From positions 1,287,501-1,351,500 of the forward strand of contig CAUYUJ010000669.1 in NCBI GenBank assembly GCA_963575745.1: a stretch of 64,000 nucleotides of DNA, given 5' to 3'. Shown in pieces: positions 20,218 to 29,679 of the stretch. Under the pieces are notes generated by a model, which was not told where the DNA came from, did no database searches, and saw only the letters and a list, made by a program, of their open reading frames with translations. Position 1 is the first letter of the stretch, and each line of letters begins with the position of its first letter. The position numbers were made by a program, and so were the translations under genes. The DNA is from Prorocentrum cordatum (taxonomy: Eukaryota; Sar; Dinophyceae; Prorocentrales; Prorocentraceae).

Positions 20218-21706
20218 GTGGCGGCCCGCCGTGGTCGCCTACAAGGCGTACCACCACCACCAGATGCAGTTGACGAAGGAGACCGACTGCGGAGAGCCAC
20301 AAGGAACCCTCTTGCCTCCACCAGCTCGGGGGCTCCGCGACTGCCCGACTGGACGAGATTTGACATCCAACACAATCTGCAAAACCTCCGTAGTCACGAA
20401 CCTCGCGTAGTCAAAATGGAACTCCGTAAACTGCACTTGCGGTGGCACCATGCGAAGGAACCCAAGATGAGGCTGATCCGAGACAAAGTGGGACTGGACA
20501 ACGTTCGACTAAGTATGATCAAAGAAATATGTGACACATGTTGGGAATGTAGAGCATGGGAACGTCCGGGTAATTCTACGCTACCCTCCGTGAGCCTTCC
20601 TGGAAATTGGCTTGACGAAGGCGAAGTAGATCTCATGTTTTACAAGAAACGAACAATATTTCATATTATGGACCGATGCATCCGCCTGGCAGCAGGCCAA
20701 GAGGTTTCTGATAGAGAACGTGACGCTATACTCGACGCCTACCACTACTGCTGGATTGCCGATCATGGACCCTTCAAAGTCCTGTATTCAGATGGAGAAG
20801 GCGCCCATCGACAATGACACTGCCAAGGCCATGATGGCGAACAAGGGTACGACACTTCGTATCCGAGCGCCTGGCCAACACGCGACCTCGATCGAGTCAC
20901 GCAACGGCATTCTTAGGGGCGCGCTCCATATGATTGAGGAAGAGCTGAATCGACACAACATCCCTGTTGTATTCACTAGAGCATTGGCTGAAGGCATCTT
21001 CGTCACCAACGCTTTCACGTTTGACAACGGAGTATCTCCATACCAAGCACACACTGGGCGACAGCCTTCCTTTCTTCCTGACCTCGACACCCTTGACTTC
21101 CCCAGGGGGCCCGAGACGTCAGGCCACGAACGAGAACGCCGTGTGAGGGAAGTTAGCTTGGAAGCAATAACTCAAGCCACGGCGGTAGCTAAGACAAATC
21201 GTACTCTCAGGGCTAAGACGGCCCCAGATGGTGCTCGCCTTTACTCAGCAGGGGACTTGGTCGACTATCACCGACCCACAGCCACTAAGGACGACCATGG
21301 AGGCTGGAATGGCCCGTTTCCTGTGATCCGTAACGTGCCTGAACGAGGACACGTCGTCGTCAAGGCAGGATCACGTGAGGTAATGGTAATGTACCCTGAT
21401 GCTCGCCACACGCTATACATTGAATGCCTCCTTTCCAGGGAACTTGGCATGGACAACATGGCCACGCAAACCGTCCTTACATATGTGGCACACCTTGGTG
21501 CAGGGAAACCTGCCAAAGTCTTTGGCTATATTCCAGATTACAAGGGAAACCTCAATCTGTCGGACGACAGCAAGTTCCACCCGCGCGTACGTCTTGCACT
21601 ACAGTATCTCGTGCGAAATTATTTCCGAGTTGAACGTGTAGTAGCAGTGAGACTGGCCACGTGTCCAGTCTACCTGCAGTTAAGTACGCCACCGGGTCTA
21701 CACTGA
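20218..21706 (+). pseudogene. copia-type integrase (HHCC, D-D-E core, C-terminal domain)
   Basis: LHLRWHHA and, 29 residues on, CDTCWEC form the His-His-Cys-Cys zinc site near 20,430-20,560. The core follows: first Asp in GEVDLMFYKK (near 20,636), second in VLYSDGEG (near 20,795), Glu in TSIESRNGIL (near 20,893). A frame change at about 20,800 separates the last two. The C-terminal part has GDLVDYHRP and GGWNGPFPVI, an SH3-like tail. Integrase inserts the cDNA and makes the 5-bp target duplication seen here. Hairpin 21500 is not in the usual coding phase. Confidence 0.88.
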
Positions 21707-22439
21707 TCCACTACGACAACGACGTTAACCCAGCCTTCCACTATTATGAGTGTGTGGGCGCCGGCCTGAACATCTCTCAAATCACTGGTAGCACTCACTC
21801 CAGACTCATCCAGTGCCTGACGTCACATGTTCCTTCCCTAGGATTTCATGACGACCTTGCCAAGTATCAGCACTTGGGCACAACATCTGGAGAACACGAC
21901 CAGCCTGGAGACAGGCCTCCACCAGACACCCCAGGTGCTTCATCACCAAGTGAAGGTCGCCTGTCTACAATCTACGAAGAAAACGAGGAACATGACATCG
22001 AGGCTATGATGATGGAGGAGTGGTACGATGAACTACGTATGGACTTTCATCCCACAACGGTTACCGACGATCATCTCTACTGCGTCCCAACACCTATGCT
22101 GCCCGACCAATGTGTTCTGGTCTCAGCATCCGTGGACGAGGAAGATATCATAGTGTCGGAAACGCTTGGGGACGAGCCTGAACCACAAGAGCCCTGTCTT
22201 ATCTCTCTATGCTCGACTACACCTGACGAGGGCTATTCTCTCGACAGTGATGAACATGGTCCTTATGTTGAGTTATGTTTCACACCAGAAATGTCAAAGG
22301 TAGTGTTGGCTCAGACCCAACTTGCACAGCTTGAGACTGACATGGTCGCAACGATGAGAGTATATGTATCATCGGCTGCTAAACGCGCTGTGGTAGTCAA
22401 GGAAGACGACCTTCTCACCAAAGCCGATATAGCAGCACA
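21661..22439 (+). pseudogene. linker between integrase and reverse transcriptase
   Basis: Acidic, Pro-rich peptide (STIYEENEEHDIEAMMMEEW) in frame 21661-22644, with hairpins at 21903 and 22164, both in X-G-D-Z-P phase. Confidence 0.5.
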
Positions 22440-23399
22440 CCCTAAAGAGGTTAGTGAAGCTTTGTGCACCGAGGTCAAGATCTGGCTTGATAACCGATGC
22501 TTCGAGATGTATGACCTATCTAAAGCTTCCAACATCATGACATCCAGATACGTATACAAGTGGAAGTTTGTGAAGGTAGGCACCGAGAATGTTAAAACCA
22601 TCCGTCTCAGACCTTCGCGGAGTCATGGACGCGGAGGCGTTTGATGTAGAAACCTTCTCAGGAACTGCTCGAAGACAGTCCCAGAGGCTCCTGGCAAGTG
22701 AGGCGGCATGTTATCCAGAATGGATATTAGCATCCATGGATATCGACAAAGCGTTCCTCAAAGGTCTGACCTATGAGGAACTTGCTCATGCCACCAGCGA
22801 GGAAACTCGCATGGTTTGCTTCACTCTTCCACCAGGAAGCGCCCAGGTGCTTCGTGCACTACCAGGCTTCTTCTTACGATTAAAGCCGACACTGCCTCAG
22901 GTGCCTCAAGCCAGGGACGGGTGCAAAGGACGCCCCAGAGGCGTTCTCCCTCAAGCTTCGTGCGACCACACGAGCTATTGGCCTCACGCCGACAAGTTGC
23001 GACCCTGAGTTTGAATTCAGTCAAGATCTGCTAACGGCATAACATGTCGACGATATCAACATGGCAGGCCTAGAGAAAAACGTAGATGACTATGTACAAC
23101 GTGTCGAAAAGGTGTTTGGTAAATGCAAGCTCAACAAACATTATTGTACGAACTGCGCCGTTCGCTACGCCGAGAAAGAACAAGGGGATGTGATCATGGA
23201 TCAGGACGAGTACATTAAACAACTACGTCCTATCACACACCCTGAACTTACGGGAGCGGCGGCTGACGCCAAAGCTACCAAACTCATCACCGACATGTTC
23301 GTTAGCCTGCGAGGAGCTCTCGCCTATGCCCTTCTTACTCAAGTCTGGCTTCTGGTGCATGTGGCCCACCAAGAAGACCCGTGAGCCCACCAACCTACA
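22440..23399 (+). pseudogene. copia-type reverse transcriptase (RVT_2)
   Basis: The region begins with the conserved EVKIWLDNRCFEMYD, then SRYVYKWKFVKV. A frame change at about 22,600 follows. Next come FSGTARRQSQRLLASE and the motif A aspartate in SMDIDKAFLKG (22,735-22,765). After further breaks the motif C catalytic pair is HVDD (23,043-23,054, His in place of the usual Tyr). SLRGALAYALLTQ matches the connection before RNase H. At least three indels separate the pieces. Confidence 0.9.
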
Positions 23400-24117
23400 A
23401 GTCAGACGACTGAATGCTGTGACGCGAAAGCTGATCAGCAGCCCGAAACGCATCACCTTCCCTCGGATTCAACCGACGAACGAAGTAGACATGCACAGGG
23501 ATTCGGGGTATCGGAAGCTCACCGGGGAGGAAGACGATGAGACCAAGGGCTGCGGCATCCGTGGGGCTAACGTATTACGGCGAGGAAACTCGCCTCAAGA
23601 CAAATCCGTCATCCACCTTTGCGACGGACTCTGCAGATCACACCGATTCCAGGTGAGTTCCAGCTATGCCGCTGAGGCACTGGCAGCTGCACACAACCTC
23701 GATGTACGCCACCCCACGCTCATCACTCTCCACGAGCTCAAGGCAGGGGCACTTACTCCACGACAACTACGTGATATGCGTGAAGTTGGAGGCCTAGCCA
23801 TTAAAGTATCCCTTACTATAGACGCTGGGTCTGTGTACACATCGCTATCCAGCAAAGATCTTAAGATACCGACGGAACGGACTTTGCTGGGACATATCAG
23901 CTGGATACGTGATGTCATGGATATAGGTATGGCGCACAACGTCCAGTGGTGCGATACGAGAGACATGACCGCAGATGGGCATACAAAGGGGAGTATCGAT
24001 CGGGAGCTGCTTGTGGAGGTGATGTCAGGCACTCAGTCATTTAAGTATGACGTGAAGCAGTTTGTTCCCTTTCGGGGCCCTGAGGACAGAAACAAGCCTA
24101 AGTCAAATCAGCATTAG
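23400..24117 (+). pseudogene. copia-type RNase H domain
   Basis: Frame 23326-24117 contains RDSGYRKL, a Glu helix SSYAAEALAAA, an Asp in TIDAGSVY and DTRDMTADGHTKG, the equivalent of the copia ADxxTK end motif. It degrades the RNA strand of the hybrid. Stop at 24,115-24,117 ends pol. One hairpin (23580) lies in the first third. Confidence 0.85.
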
Positions 24118-24493
24118 TCTGTCCTTGTTGCCCCCGCGGTCCAGTCTGCCAGCGCGGGCGCCTAATGCAGAAGCGCCCTCCTAGTTGCTCGGAAACGAGC
24201 CTTACTTCTCACGCTTGGCAACGAGCCTGTTCAGATTGATTCAGGCTCTTTGCTTTAATACCCTTTTGCTCGGAGAGGTATAGCCTGTTTGGCTTACCTC
24301 TAGCCGGGCCGATAGCCCTTTGATGTCCAAAGGGCCATCTTGCGTATGCGTGAAAATTCATTGCGAGGAAACTCGCCTTACAGTCTGGTGTTAGGCCAGA
24401 CTGTGCGCATTGTTTTTCTTGCAAACAGTCGCGCGCGCGGCCTTTGTGGAGCCTAAAGGCTGCGCGGCTATACTCACCGTCTCCTTCCCTCCC
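24118..24493 (+). other. 3' untranslated region with dense hairpins
   Basis: Three GNRA mini-hairpins (24187, 24213, 24363) plus three larger perfect or near-perfect stems: 24275-24300 (GAGGTA..AGCC with GGCTTACCTC), 24315-24335 (GCCCTTTG with CAAAGGGC) and 24380-24404 (ACAGTCTGG with CCAGACTGT). Directly before the 3' LTR the strand is polypyrimidine (ctccttccctccc), not the expected polypurine tract. Confidence 0.7.
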
Positions 24494-24759
24494 GACTTTA
24501 AGGGTAGCTCGTTGGGAGATGTTATATATGATCGGGAGTGTAGCTCGCGCGCCGTTGCCTTTGGCTCAAGGCACGCGCGCCCTATTTGCCCGGACACTGC
24601 CGGTGTTCGCTACGTGCTGGAAAGATCACTACATCGATATTATCTTATCTTTTCCGTCCACTCCCCATGCTGAACTACCCCAGCATGGCAGTGGACGCTA
24701 TCTGCCATCCGCTTCCCATGGAATCGGATGCTATTTGACTTACCATAGTCACTTCAGAC
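24494..24759 (+). repeat. 3' LTR
   Basis: Aligns over its whole length with 8,661-8,928, with about 16 substitutions and one 2-nt gap by eye, mostly transitions. It carries the same stem-loop with the spliced-leader-like sequence at 24,552-24,570. Confidence 0.92.
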
Positions 24760-24764
24760 TGCCT

Positions 24765-25345
24765 GGTTCTCAGGCCGGGCCTTCGCCTGGGGCCCTTTGG
24801 GTGCTTGGCAGGCCACCCGCGGCCTCGGCACCCGCCGCCCTTCATTGCCTGGTTTACAGGCCAGCCCCTCTGGCGGGTTCGCTCCACCAGCGTAGTCGGT
24901 CGGCGGGCTCCGCCTCTGCCTTTCGTGCCTCTCGGCCCCCGCCGCGTTGGGGTTGCTGGTGGGCCGTCCCCCCCCCACGTCGCTTCGCAGGTCATCCGCG
25001 CTCGCCTCCCCCGCTCCGCCGTGCGGGGACTACTTCCCCAGTGCCCCTGACCCCTCACTTGCTAGGGTGTTCCACTCCGGCCGCAGCTCTCGGTTGCCTG
25101 GAGGTCATTCGGATCTTGGCACCACGGCCGCCTTGCTGCGCTGCTTCCACCTCTAGCTTCCCCCCCCCCTTTGGGCGCGTGCCCGTCTGACTTCTGGCTG
25201 CCGACGCCCAGCCGCTGCCTCTCCGCCGCCACTGGCTCCCCGCCCCAGCGCTTGCCTCGCCGCCACCTGGCCCTGCTCTGAGCGGGCCCAGCTTCCTCTC
25301 CCTCCCGCCCGCGCCGGGTTTCCTTTCTCTTCCCGACGCGCACCG
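24765..25345. other. GC-rich target sequence, right part
   Basis: Continues the GC- and pyrimidine-rich texture of 7,811-8,655 (ggccgggcctt, ggcgggctccgcc). No coding signal. Confidence 0.4.
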
Positions 25346-25423
25346 CGGCTGAATTCACATTTTGTGTGTCGCGCTAATGCCACATCGCCAGAGCAGTCAC
25401 TCTGCCTAGCCGCCGACGCAAAT

Positions 25424-25522
25424 TGAGTGTGTGTATGTGTGTGTCTGTGTCTGTGTCTGTGTCTGTGTCTGTGTCTGTGTCTGTGTCTGTGTGTGTGTGT
25501 GTGCGTGCGTGTGTGTGTGTGT
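25424..25522. repeat. (TG/TGTGTC)n microsatellite
   Basis: TGTGTC repeated about nine times between TG runs. Confidence 0.9.
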
Positions 25523-26014
25523 TTGTTGCCCCGTGCAGTTCCGCCGATGACACGCGACATGTGTCGGTGTTGATAAGCAGCGTACGCGTCGTACTCTTTA
25601 GGGCTTCGGTGGGCAGGCAAACGTTCACGCCAGCACACGTTCTGAGGATCATCGATCAGGGAAGTGCTCCACACGCTGGGCGCAACCATCCGAAGAAGAA
25701 CGATCCACACAAACATACATGTTCGTTGTTTGATCATGGGCCCCTTGTGTACCACACGCGTCCCGCTCTTACGCCGGAGACCCCGGGAACCCGCCGAAGA
25801 TCGCCCAAACATGTCGGAAGACCGCCGAAGACCGCCCGAGGCTGAGGGGTACAGTCGGCCCAGATTAGTAGGTCGACCCTGCCATCTCAATGGGACCCTC
25901 GTGGCCTGTGTCTCGCGACGCGTGCCTTCTTACACTCCTATGGCGATGTGGCCCTCGGGAGGGTCTTGTGTCCTCTCGCTTGTCCTGTCCAACCAAGCCC
26001 GATTGTAACAAGGG

Positions 26015-26105
26015 GTCCATGTCCCGCGACCCGCGCGGACTTCTTGGGTCGGCGCCAGATCTCCCTTTGCCTGGCGCGTTCCGCGCGCCGGCCAGAGCGG
26101 GACGT
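26015..26105. repeat. foldback repeat family A, partial
   Basis: Left arm ccgcgcggacttcttgg and the centre ggcgcgttccgcgcgcc are recognisable; the right arm is missing. The rest of 25,523-26,260 has no gene that I can support. Confidence 0.5.
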
Positions 26106-26156
26106 CGCGGCCGTCGCCTGCTGGCACCAAGGCATTGGTCGCGTCGTCTACGTGTT

Positions 26157-26210
26157 TGTGCGCGCGCGCGTGTGCGTGTGCGTGTGTGTGTGTGTGTGTC
26201 TGTGTGTGAC
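26157..26210. repeat. (GC/GT)n dinucleotide run
   Basis: Starts as GC alternation and becomes TG alternation. Confidence 0.85.
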
Positions 26211-26261
26211 ACAAAAACAGTGGGTGGAACGATAAATCGAGCAGGTTTGTCAGGACGAAGC

Positions 26262-26470
26262 TCCTAGGAGTTTAGATTCGGGATCGGCGCTGGTACTGGC
26301 ACATTGATGCCGAATCTTGTTTGATCTGGCTCAATCCCAAGCTCTCTCCCGCTTAGTGCGGCTCAACGCCCCACCTGCTCGGGCTTATCAATTCGGAATC
26401 CTTTTGGCGAAGACCTCCCAGAAATTGCCTCGTGAGAATCGGCTCAGCGCCGTCGTCGCCATCTACTATG
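26262..26470. repeat. intron repeat, copy 1 (family F)
   Basis: Shares cctaggag, attcgg, cgctggta, aatctgg-like lines and gaagacctcc with 26,744-26,945 in the same orientation. The two copies sit on either side of a probable exon. Confidence 0.5.
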
Positions 26471-26519
26471 GGCCCAGCGCCGACCCAGTAAATCCGCGCA
26501 GGTCTCCGAACGTTTGTGC

Positions 26520-26720
26520 CTGTGCAGATTTTTCTTGTTCTGGCCGTGCTGGAGCTGCAGGAGCGCGGCGAGGAGGCGGCGCCGCTCGGCGGCGCCGCTG
26601 ACCTCCGGCAACGCCGGACAGACCGCAGGGCCGCCAGCAGGATGCTGCTCATGGCCGTGGACATGCCTTCCGGCAGGGTGTGCCTGGACGGGGCGCCCAG
26701 GACCCACGGCCAGAGTGTGT
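26520..26720 (+). CDS. probable exon, N-terminal to the methyltransferase exons
   Basis: A GC-rich island coding for a non-repetitive peptide with LAVLELQERGEEAAPLGG and MLLMAVDMPSGRVCLDG in one frame, with strong third-position G/C bias. Flanks drop sharply in GC and are copies of the same repeat. It could belong to the same gene as the exons at 29.7-35.9 kb (same strand, next coding island), but the peptide family is not recognised and its splice sites are not resolved. Confidence 0.4.
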
Positions 26721-26743
26721 CCATATCTTATCTTAGGATGCGA

Positions 26744-26945
26744 CTCCTAGGAGGTCAAATTCGGAGTCGACGCTGGTACATCCATGGTCGAGAGTTGGCC
26801 TAATCTGGCCCAATCCCGGTTCATCCGGCTGAACCTCGCTCATTCCGGCTTAATCCCGTCTAACGTTGTTCAGTCCCAAGTTTAATTTGGCCTCAATTGG
26901 CTCAATGGGCCCTTCGGCCTTACGAAGACCTCCGAGAACAGAAGA
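26744..26945. repeat. intron repeat, copy 2 (family F)
   Basis: See 26,262-26,470. Here the tail carries (c)aat-gg(c)tt-type words. Followed at 27,060-27,160 by a fragment of the 505-1,025 repeat. Confidence 0.5.
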
Positions 26946-27194
26946 TGCCGCCCAGCAGGTCACTGCCGCGGAGACGTGCCCTGGAATCTCGAGGAGTGGT
27001 GCGTTCTCAGACATGCAGCGTATTGGAAACATCTGGACGGCGTTTTTTCGTCGTTCTCGGCGTCTGGGGGCCCTCGCTGGGCTGCGGGACCGCCGAAAAG
27101 CGACTCATGATGAAAAGTTGGCTTTGGGGAAAGGGTCGGGCTTCTGGGACTGCGTACTGAACAAATCAAGATACCGCCCTCCCGCGTGGGCGGG

Positions 27195-27198
<4 letters not shown>

Positions 27199-27241
<43 letters not shown>
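27199..27241. repeat. (TA)n microsatellite
   Basis: About 20 TA units. Confidence 0.95.
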
Positions 27242-27243
<2 letters not shown>

Positions 27244-27359
27244 GGGGGCGAGGCCGGGGGCCCCAGGACAGGTGCCTCGACCCCCCATGGGGGACGGGGG
27301 GTCATTTTCCTTCCTTGTGTTTTTACAGGGTTTCCGCGTCCTGGGCCTCGGAGGCCGCT

Positions 27360-28890
27360 GCCTCCAACCCTCCATGGGAGGACACGGCGGCCGGGGAGGT
27401 CCAAAATAGTCCAGGAGGGCATCCAGAGGCTCCCAAGACGGCCCAAGCGGGCCCCGAGTCGCCGAAAGACCGCTCCAGGACGCCCAAGATAGGCCCAAGA
27501 CGGCCCGAGAGGCCCCCCAAGGCACTCCACGACGCTTCAAGACGCCTCTCCAAAGCGCTTCAAGAGGCCGAAATCGTCAATTTTACTAAGGTTTCGAACG
27601 ATTTTGGCCTTCCAGCCTTTTCGGCTGTCCGACGTTCCAAGACGGCTCAAGAGGCCCCCAAGAGCGCCCCAAGACGGCCCCAAGATGCGCCCAAGAGGGG
27701 GACCACGACTCCAAAATTCGACCCTCGCGCTTGAAGAGTGCCCCAGGAGGCCCCAAGGAGCCCCCAACAGGCCCCAGGAGGCCCCCAAGAGGCACCCAGG
27801 AGGCCCAAACGATGCCTAAAGGGGCCACAAAACAGCCCCGAGGAGGCCCCACAACGGTCCCAAAACGGCTACCAAGAAGCTGCGAAACTGCCTTCACGAC
27901 GTCCCCGACAGGCCAACAACGAGATCCAAACCAACACCCATGAGGCCTCTGACCCACCACCCAGGGCACGGTGGCGGGAGCAGTGACAGCACTTGTGCAC
28001 AGCATGTTCCGGCGGGAGCCTTCCGGAACACGCTGCAGGAGGAGGAGGAAGATCAGGAGTAGAGAGAGCTGGAGTGGGAGGCGGAGGAGGGGGACGAGGA
28101 GGAGGAAGAGGCCTCCAAGACAGCTCCAATATAGCCGAAGAGGCTTCCAAGAGGACCCTGGGTGGCCCACGAGGGCCCCAAGGCGGTGTCTGAGGTGCCC
28201 AAGACGGCCCGAGAGGGCCCCAGGACGGCCCCAAGAGAGGCCCAAGATTGGAAGCACGAACCGAGAATCCGAGCTTTCTGCCCCGAGAGGTTCTCGGGAA
28301 GTCCCAAGAGGCCCCCAATCGGATCCAAGAGGCCCCCAAGAAGCTCCCAAGAGGGCCGACGAGGTTCCAAGAGATCTTCCAAGGTGGCCCCAAGAGGCAC
28401 AACTCATTGTTTTACGATTGGGCTTTGACGGGTTTTAATTTTTTCTGCCTTTTGGCATCCCGATGCTCCAAGACGGCCCAAGAGGCTTCCAATACCGCTC
28501 CAATATAGAGGAAGAGGCCTCCAAGAGGGCCCCAAGACGGCCCGCGAGGGCCCCAAGACGGTGCTTGAGGCGCCCAAGACGGCCCGAGAGGGCCCCAAGA
28601 GCCCCAGGAGAGGCCCGAGAAGGGGAACGCGACCCAACAGCAGAGCGTTCCCCCCAAAAGGCCCACAGGAGGCCGCAAGAGGCCCCCAAGTGGTCCGACG
28701 AGGACCCCAAAAGCTTCCCGAGGGCCCAAAAGGCCCTTAGGAGACGTCCAAGAGGTTTTAAAATAGCCCAAGAGTGCCCTCGATGCGTCAAAACTGCTTC
28801 CAGGAGGTCCCCGGGAGGCTTCCGGATTGCCTCAATCTGGCCGCAGGTGGCTTCAAGAAGAGGCACCCAAGAGGTGCCTCCAACAGCCAG
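27360..28890. repeat. degenerate minisatellite, unit like ccaagaggcccc
   Basis: About 1.5 kb built from ccaagaggcccc and ccaagacggcccgagagggc. Higher-order duplication is visible: blocks at 28,110-28,240 and 28,480-28,620 share gctccaatatag.cgaagaggc.tccaagag. The open frames on both strands are a by-product of the repeat. The reverse-complement array is at 41,745-42,185. Confidence 0.85.
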
Positions 28891-28994
28891 TTGACGAAGC
28901 ATGCGGAACATCCCAGAAGCTCCTCAGATGCCGTCGCGCGCCTGTCCTTGATAGCGTTGTCCAAGATCGTTCAGCGCCCCCCCGGCCTGGGTTA

Positions 28995-29032
28995 GAACCT
29001 GAGCGCGCGCGAAGCGCGCGCGATGGTTCTAG

Positions 29033-29086
<54 letters not shown>

Positions 29087-29210
29087 TGTATGTATGTATG
29101 AATGAATGTATGTATGAATGTATGTATGTATGTATGTATGTATGTATGTATGTATGTATGTATGTATGTATGTATATATAAACATATATATATATATGTG
29201 TATACAAATC
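28995..29210. repeat. GC-alternating snapback plus (TA)n(TATG)n microsatellite
   Basis: gaacc..gcgcgcgc-gaa-gcgcgcgc..ggttc forms a perfect alternating stem at about 28,997-29,031. It is followed by TA then TATG/GAAT tetranucleotides to about 29,200. Confidence 0.85.
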
Positions 29211-29251
29211 CGTCTCCATCGCTTCCCAAGCTACCGCGGCACCAACCCGCG

Positions 29252-29328
29252 GCAGCGGATGTGGACATGTTCTGGCGCTCGCCCAGGATCGGGTACATGC
29301 CGCTGTTCTACAGCGACGGCGGCAGTCG
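29252..29328 (+). other. GC-rich island, possible small exon
   Basis: Follows cccgcggcag (possible acceptor) and reads DVDMFWRSPRIGYMPLFYSD in one frame. Its right edge merges into a repeat also found at 31,530-31,610, so the exon end is unclear. Confidence 0.25.
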
Positions 29329-29374
29329 GCATGAGCAGATCGTGCTCCGGGCGAACGATTCGAAGAACAACGAA

Positions 29375-29500
29375 TTGCATGAACATAAAATTTTGGAACT
29401 CTACGCGGATTTCTAGCGGCGCTGGGCCCCCTCCCTGCCGCGCCGAGCGCGCCAGGAGCGGCGCCCGAGGTGCCGCAAGGGAGGTCCCGCCACCGCGTCG
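29375..29500. repeat. foldback repeat family A, partial
   Basis: Left arm ctctacgcggatttct and the centre with gcgccgagcgcgccagg. The right arm is degraded. Confidence 0.5.
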
Positions 29501-29679
29501 ATCAAAAAGTCCGCGAAGAGCAAGGTTATGCTTATGCAGTTTGTTGTTCCTCTACGGTGGGGAGCCTTCGTTACGGAATGTGTTCAGCAGTCTTCAGAAA
29601 TTTAGAGGATTCATTATCGAATGAGGGCGGCGGTGATATCTATCGTCAGTCCACGATTGGAGTTCCACTGGCTTCAGAC

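Larger units (their letters stand above)
9146..24377 (+). repeat. family of 36 covarying GNRA-loop mini-hairpins
   Basis: The consensus is GC-NN-G, GNRA loop, C-N'N'-GC, then C. Start positions: 9146, 9185, 9239, 9511, 10017, 10101, 10554, 10881, 11535, 11610, 11826, 12519, 13082, 13163, 14287, 14548, 14849, 15051, 15461, 15979, 16060, 16603, 16636, 17172, 17261, 18302, 18560, 20175, 21500, 21903, 22164, 22797, 23580, 24187, 24213, 24363. Loops: GAAA 21, GCAA 7, GAGA 2, GGGA 2, GTAA 1, GGAA 1, GACA 1, GGCA 1. Variable stem pairs include GG, AG, TG, GA, TC, CT, AC, GT, GC and TT, each matched by its complement or a G.T wobble. All but two are followed by C. None lies in the LTRs, and I found none elsewhere in the window. 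Near misses are at 14596, 17702 and 21542. Confidence 0.9.
8656..24764 (+). mobile_element. 16.1-kb Ty1/copia-type LTR retrotransposon with extra domains
   Basis: Direct target repeats tgcct (8656-8660 and 24760-24764) flank LTRs of 268 and 266 bp. A tggtagcggag primer site follows the 5' LTR. Domain order is Gag, CCHC knuckle, Tpt1/KptA-like, RING-H2, aspartic protease, methyltransferase-like, Cys/His repeats, integrase, RVT_2-type reverse transcriptase, RNase H. Integrase before reverse transcriptase is the copia order. The length is about three times a classical copia element because of about 6 kb between the knuckle and the protease and about 3 kb between protease and integrase. I count about 16 substitutions and one 2-nt indel between the LTRs, and the coding region has many frameshifts and stops. 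This copy is therefore old and inactive, and other copies must be used to restore the frame. Confidence 0.93.

Noticed and set aside
9146-24377. Short spaced repeats in the element could be read as a CRISPR-like array
   Set aside because: Spacing is irregular (30 to over 1,500 bases), stems differ in sequence, and the context is a eukaryotic retrotransposon.
25787-25800. ccgggaacccgcc outside the element resembling a mini-hairpin
   Set aside because: The loop would be two bases or GAAC, so it does not fit the consensus.
27360-28890. Long open frames over the minisatellite, up to 273 codons on the minus strand
   Set aside because: They follow from a repeat lacking stop codons and have no domain.
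28853-29298. Tyr/Ile/His repeat ORFs at the TATG microsatellite
   Set aside because: Microsatellite artefact.
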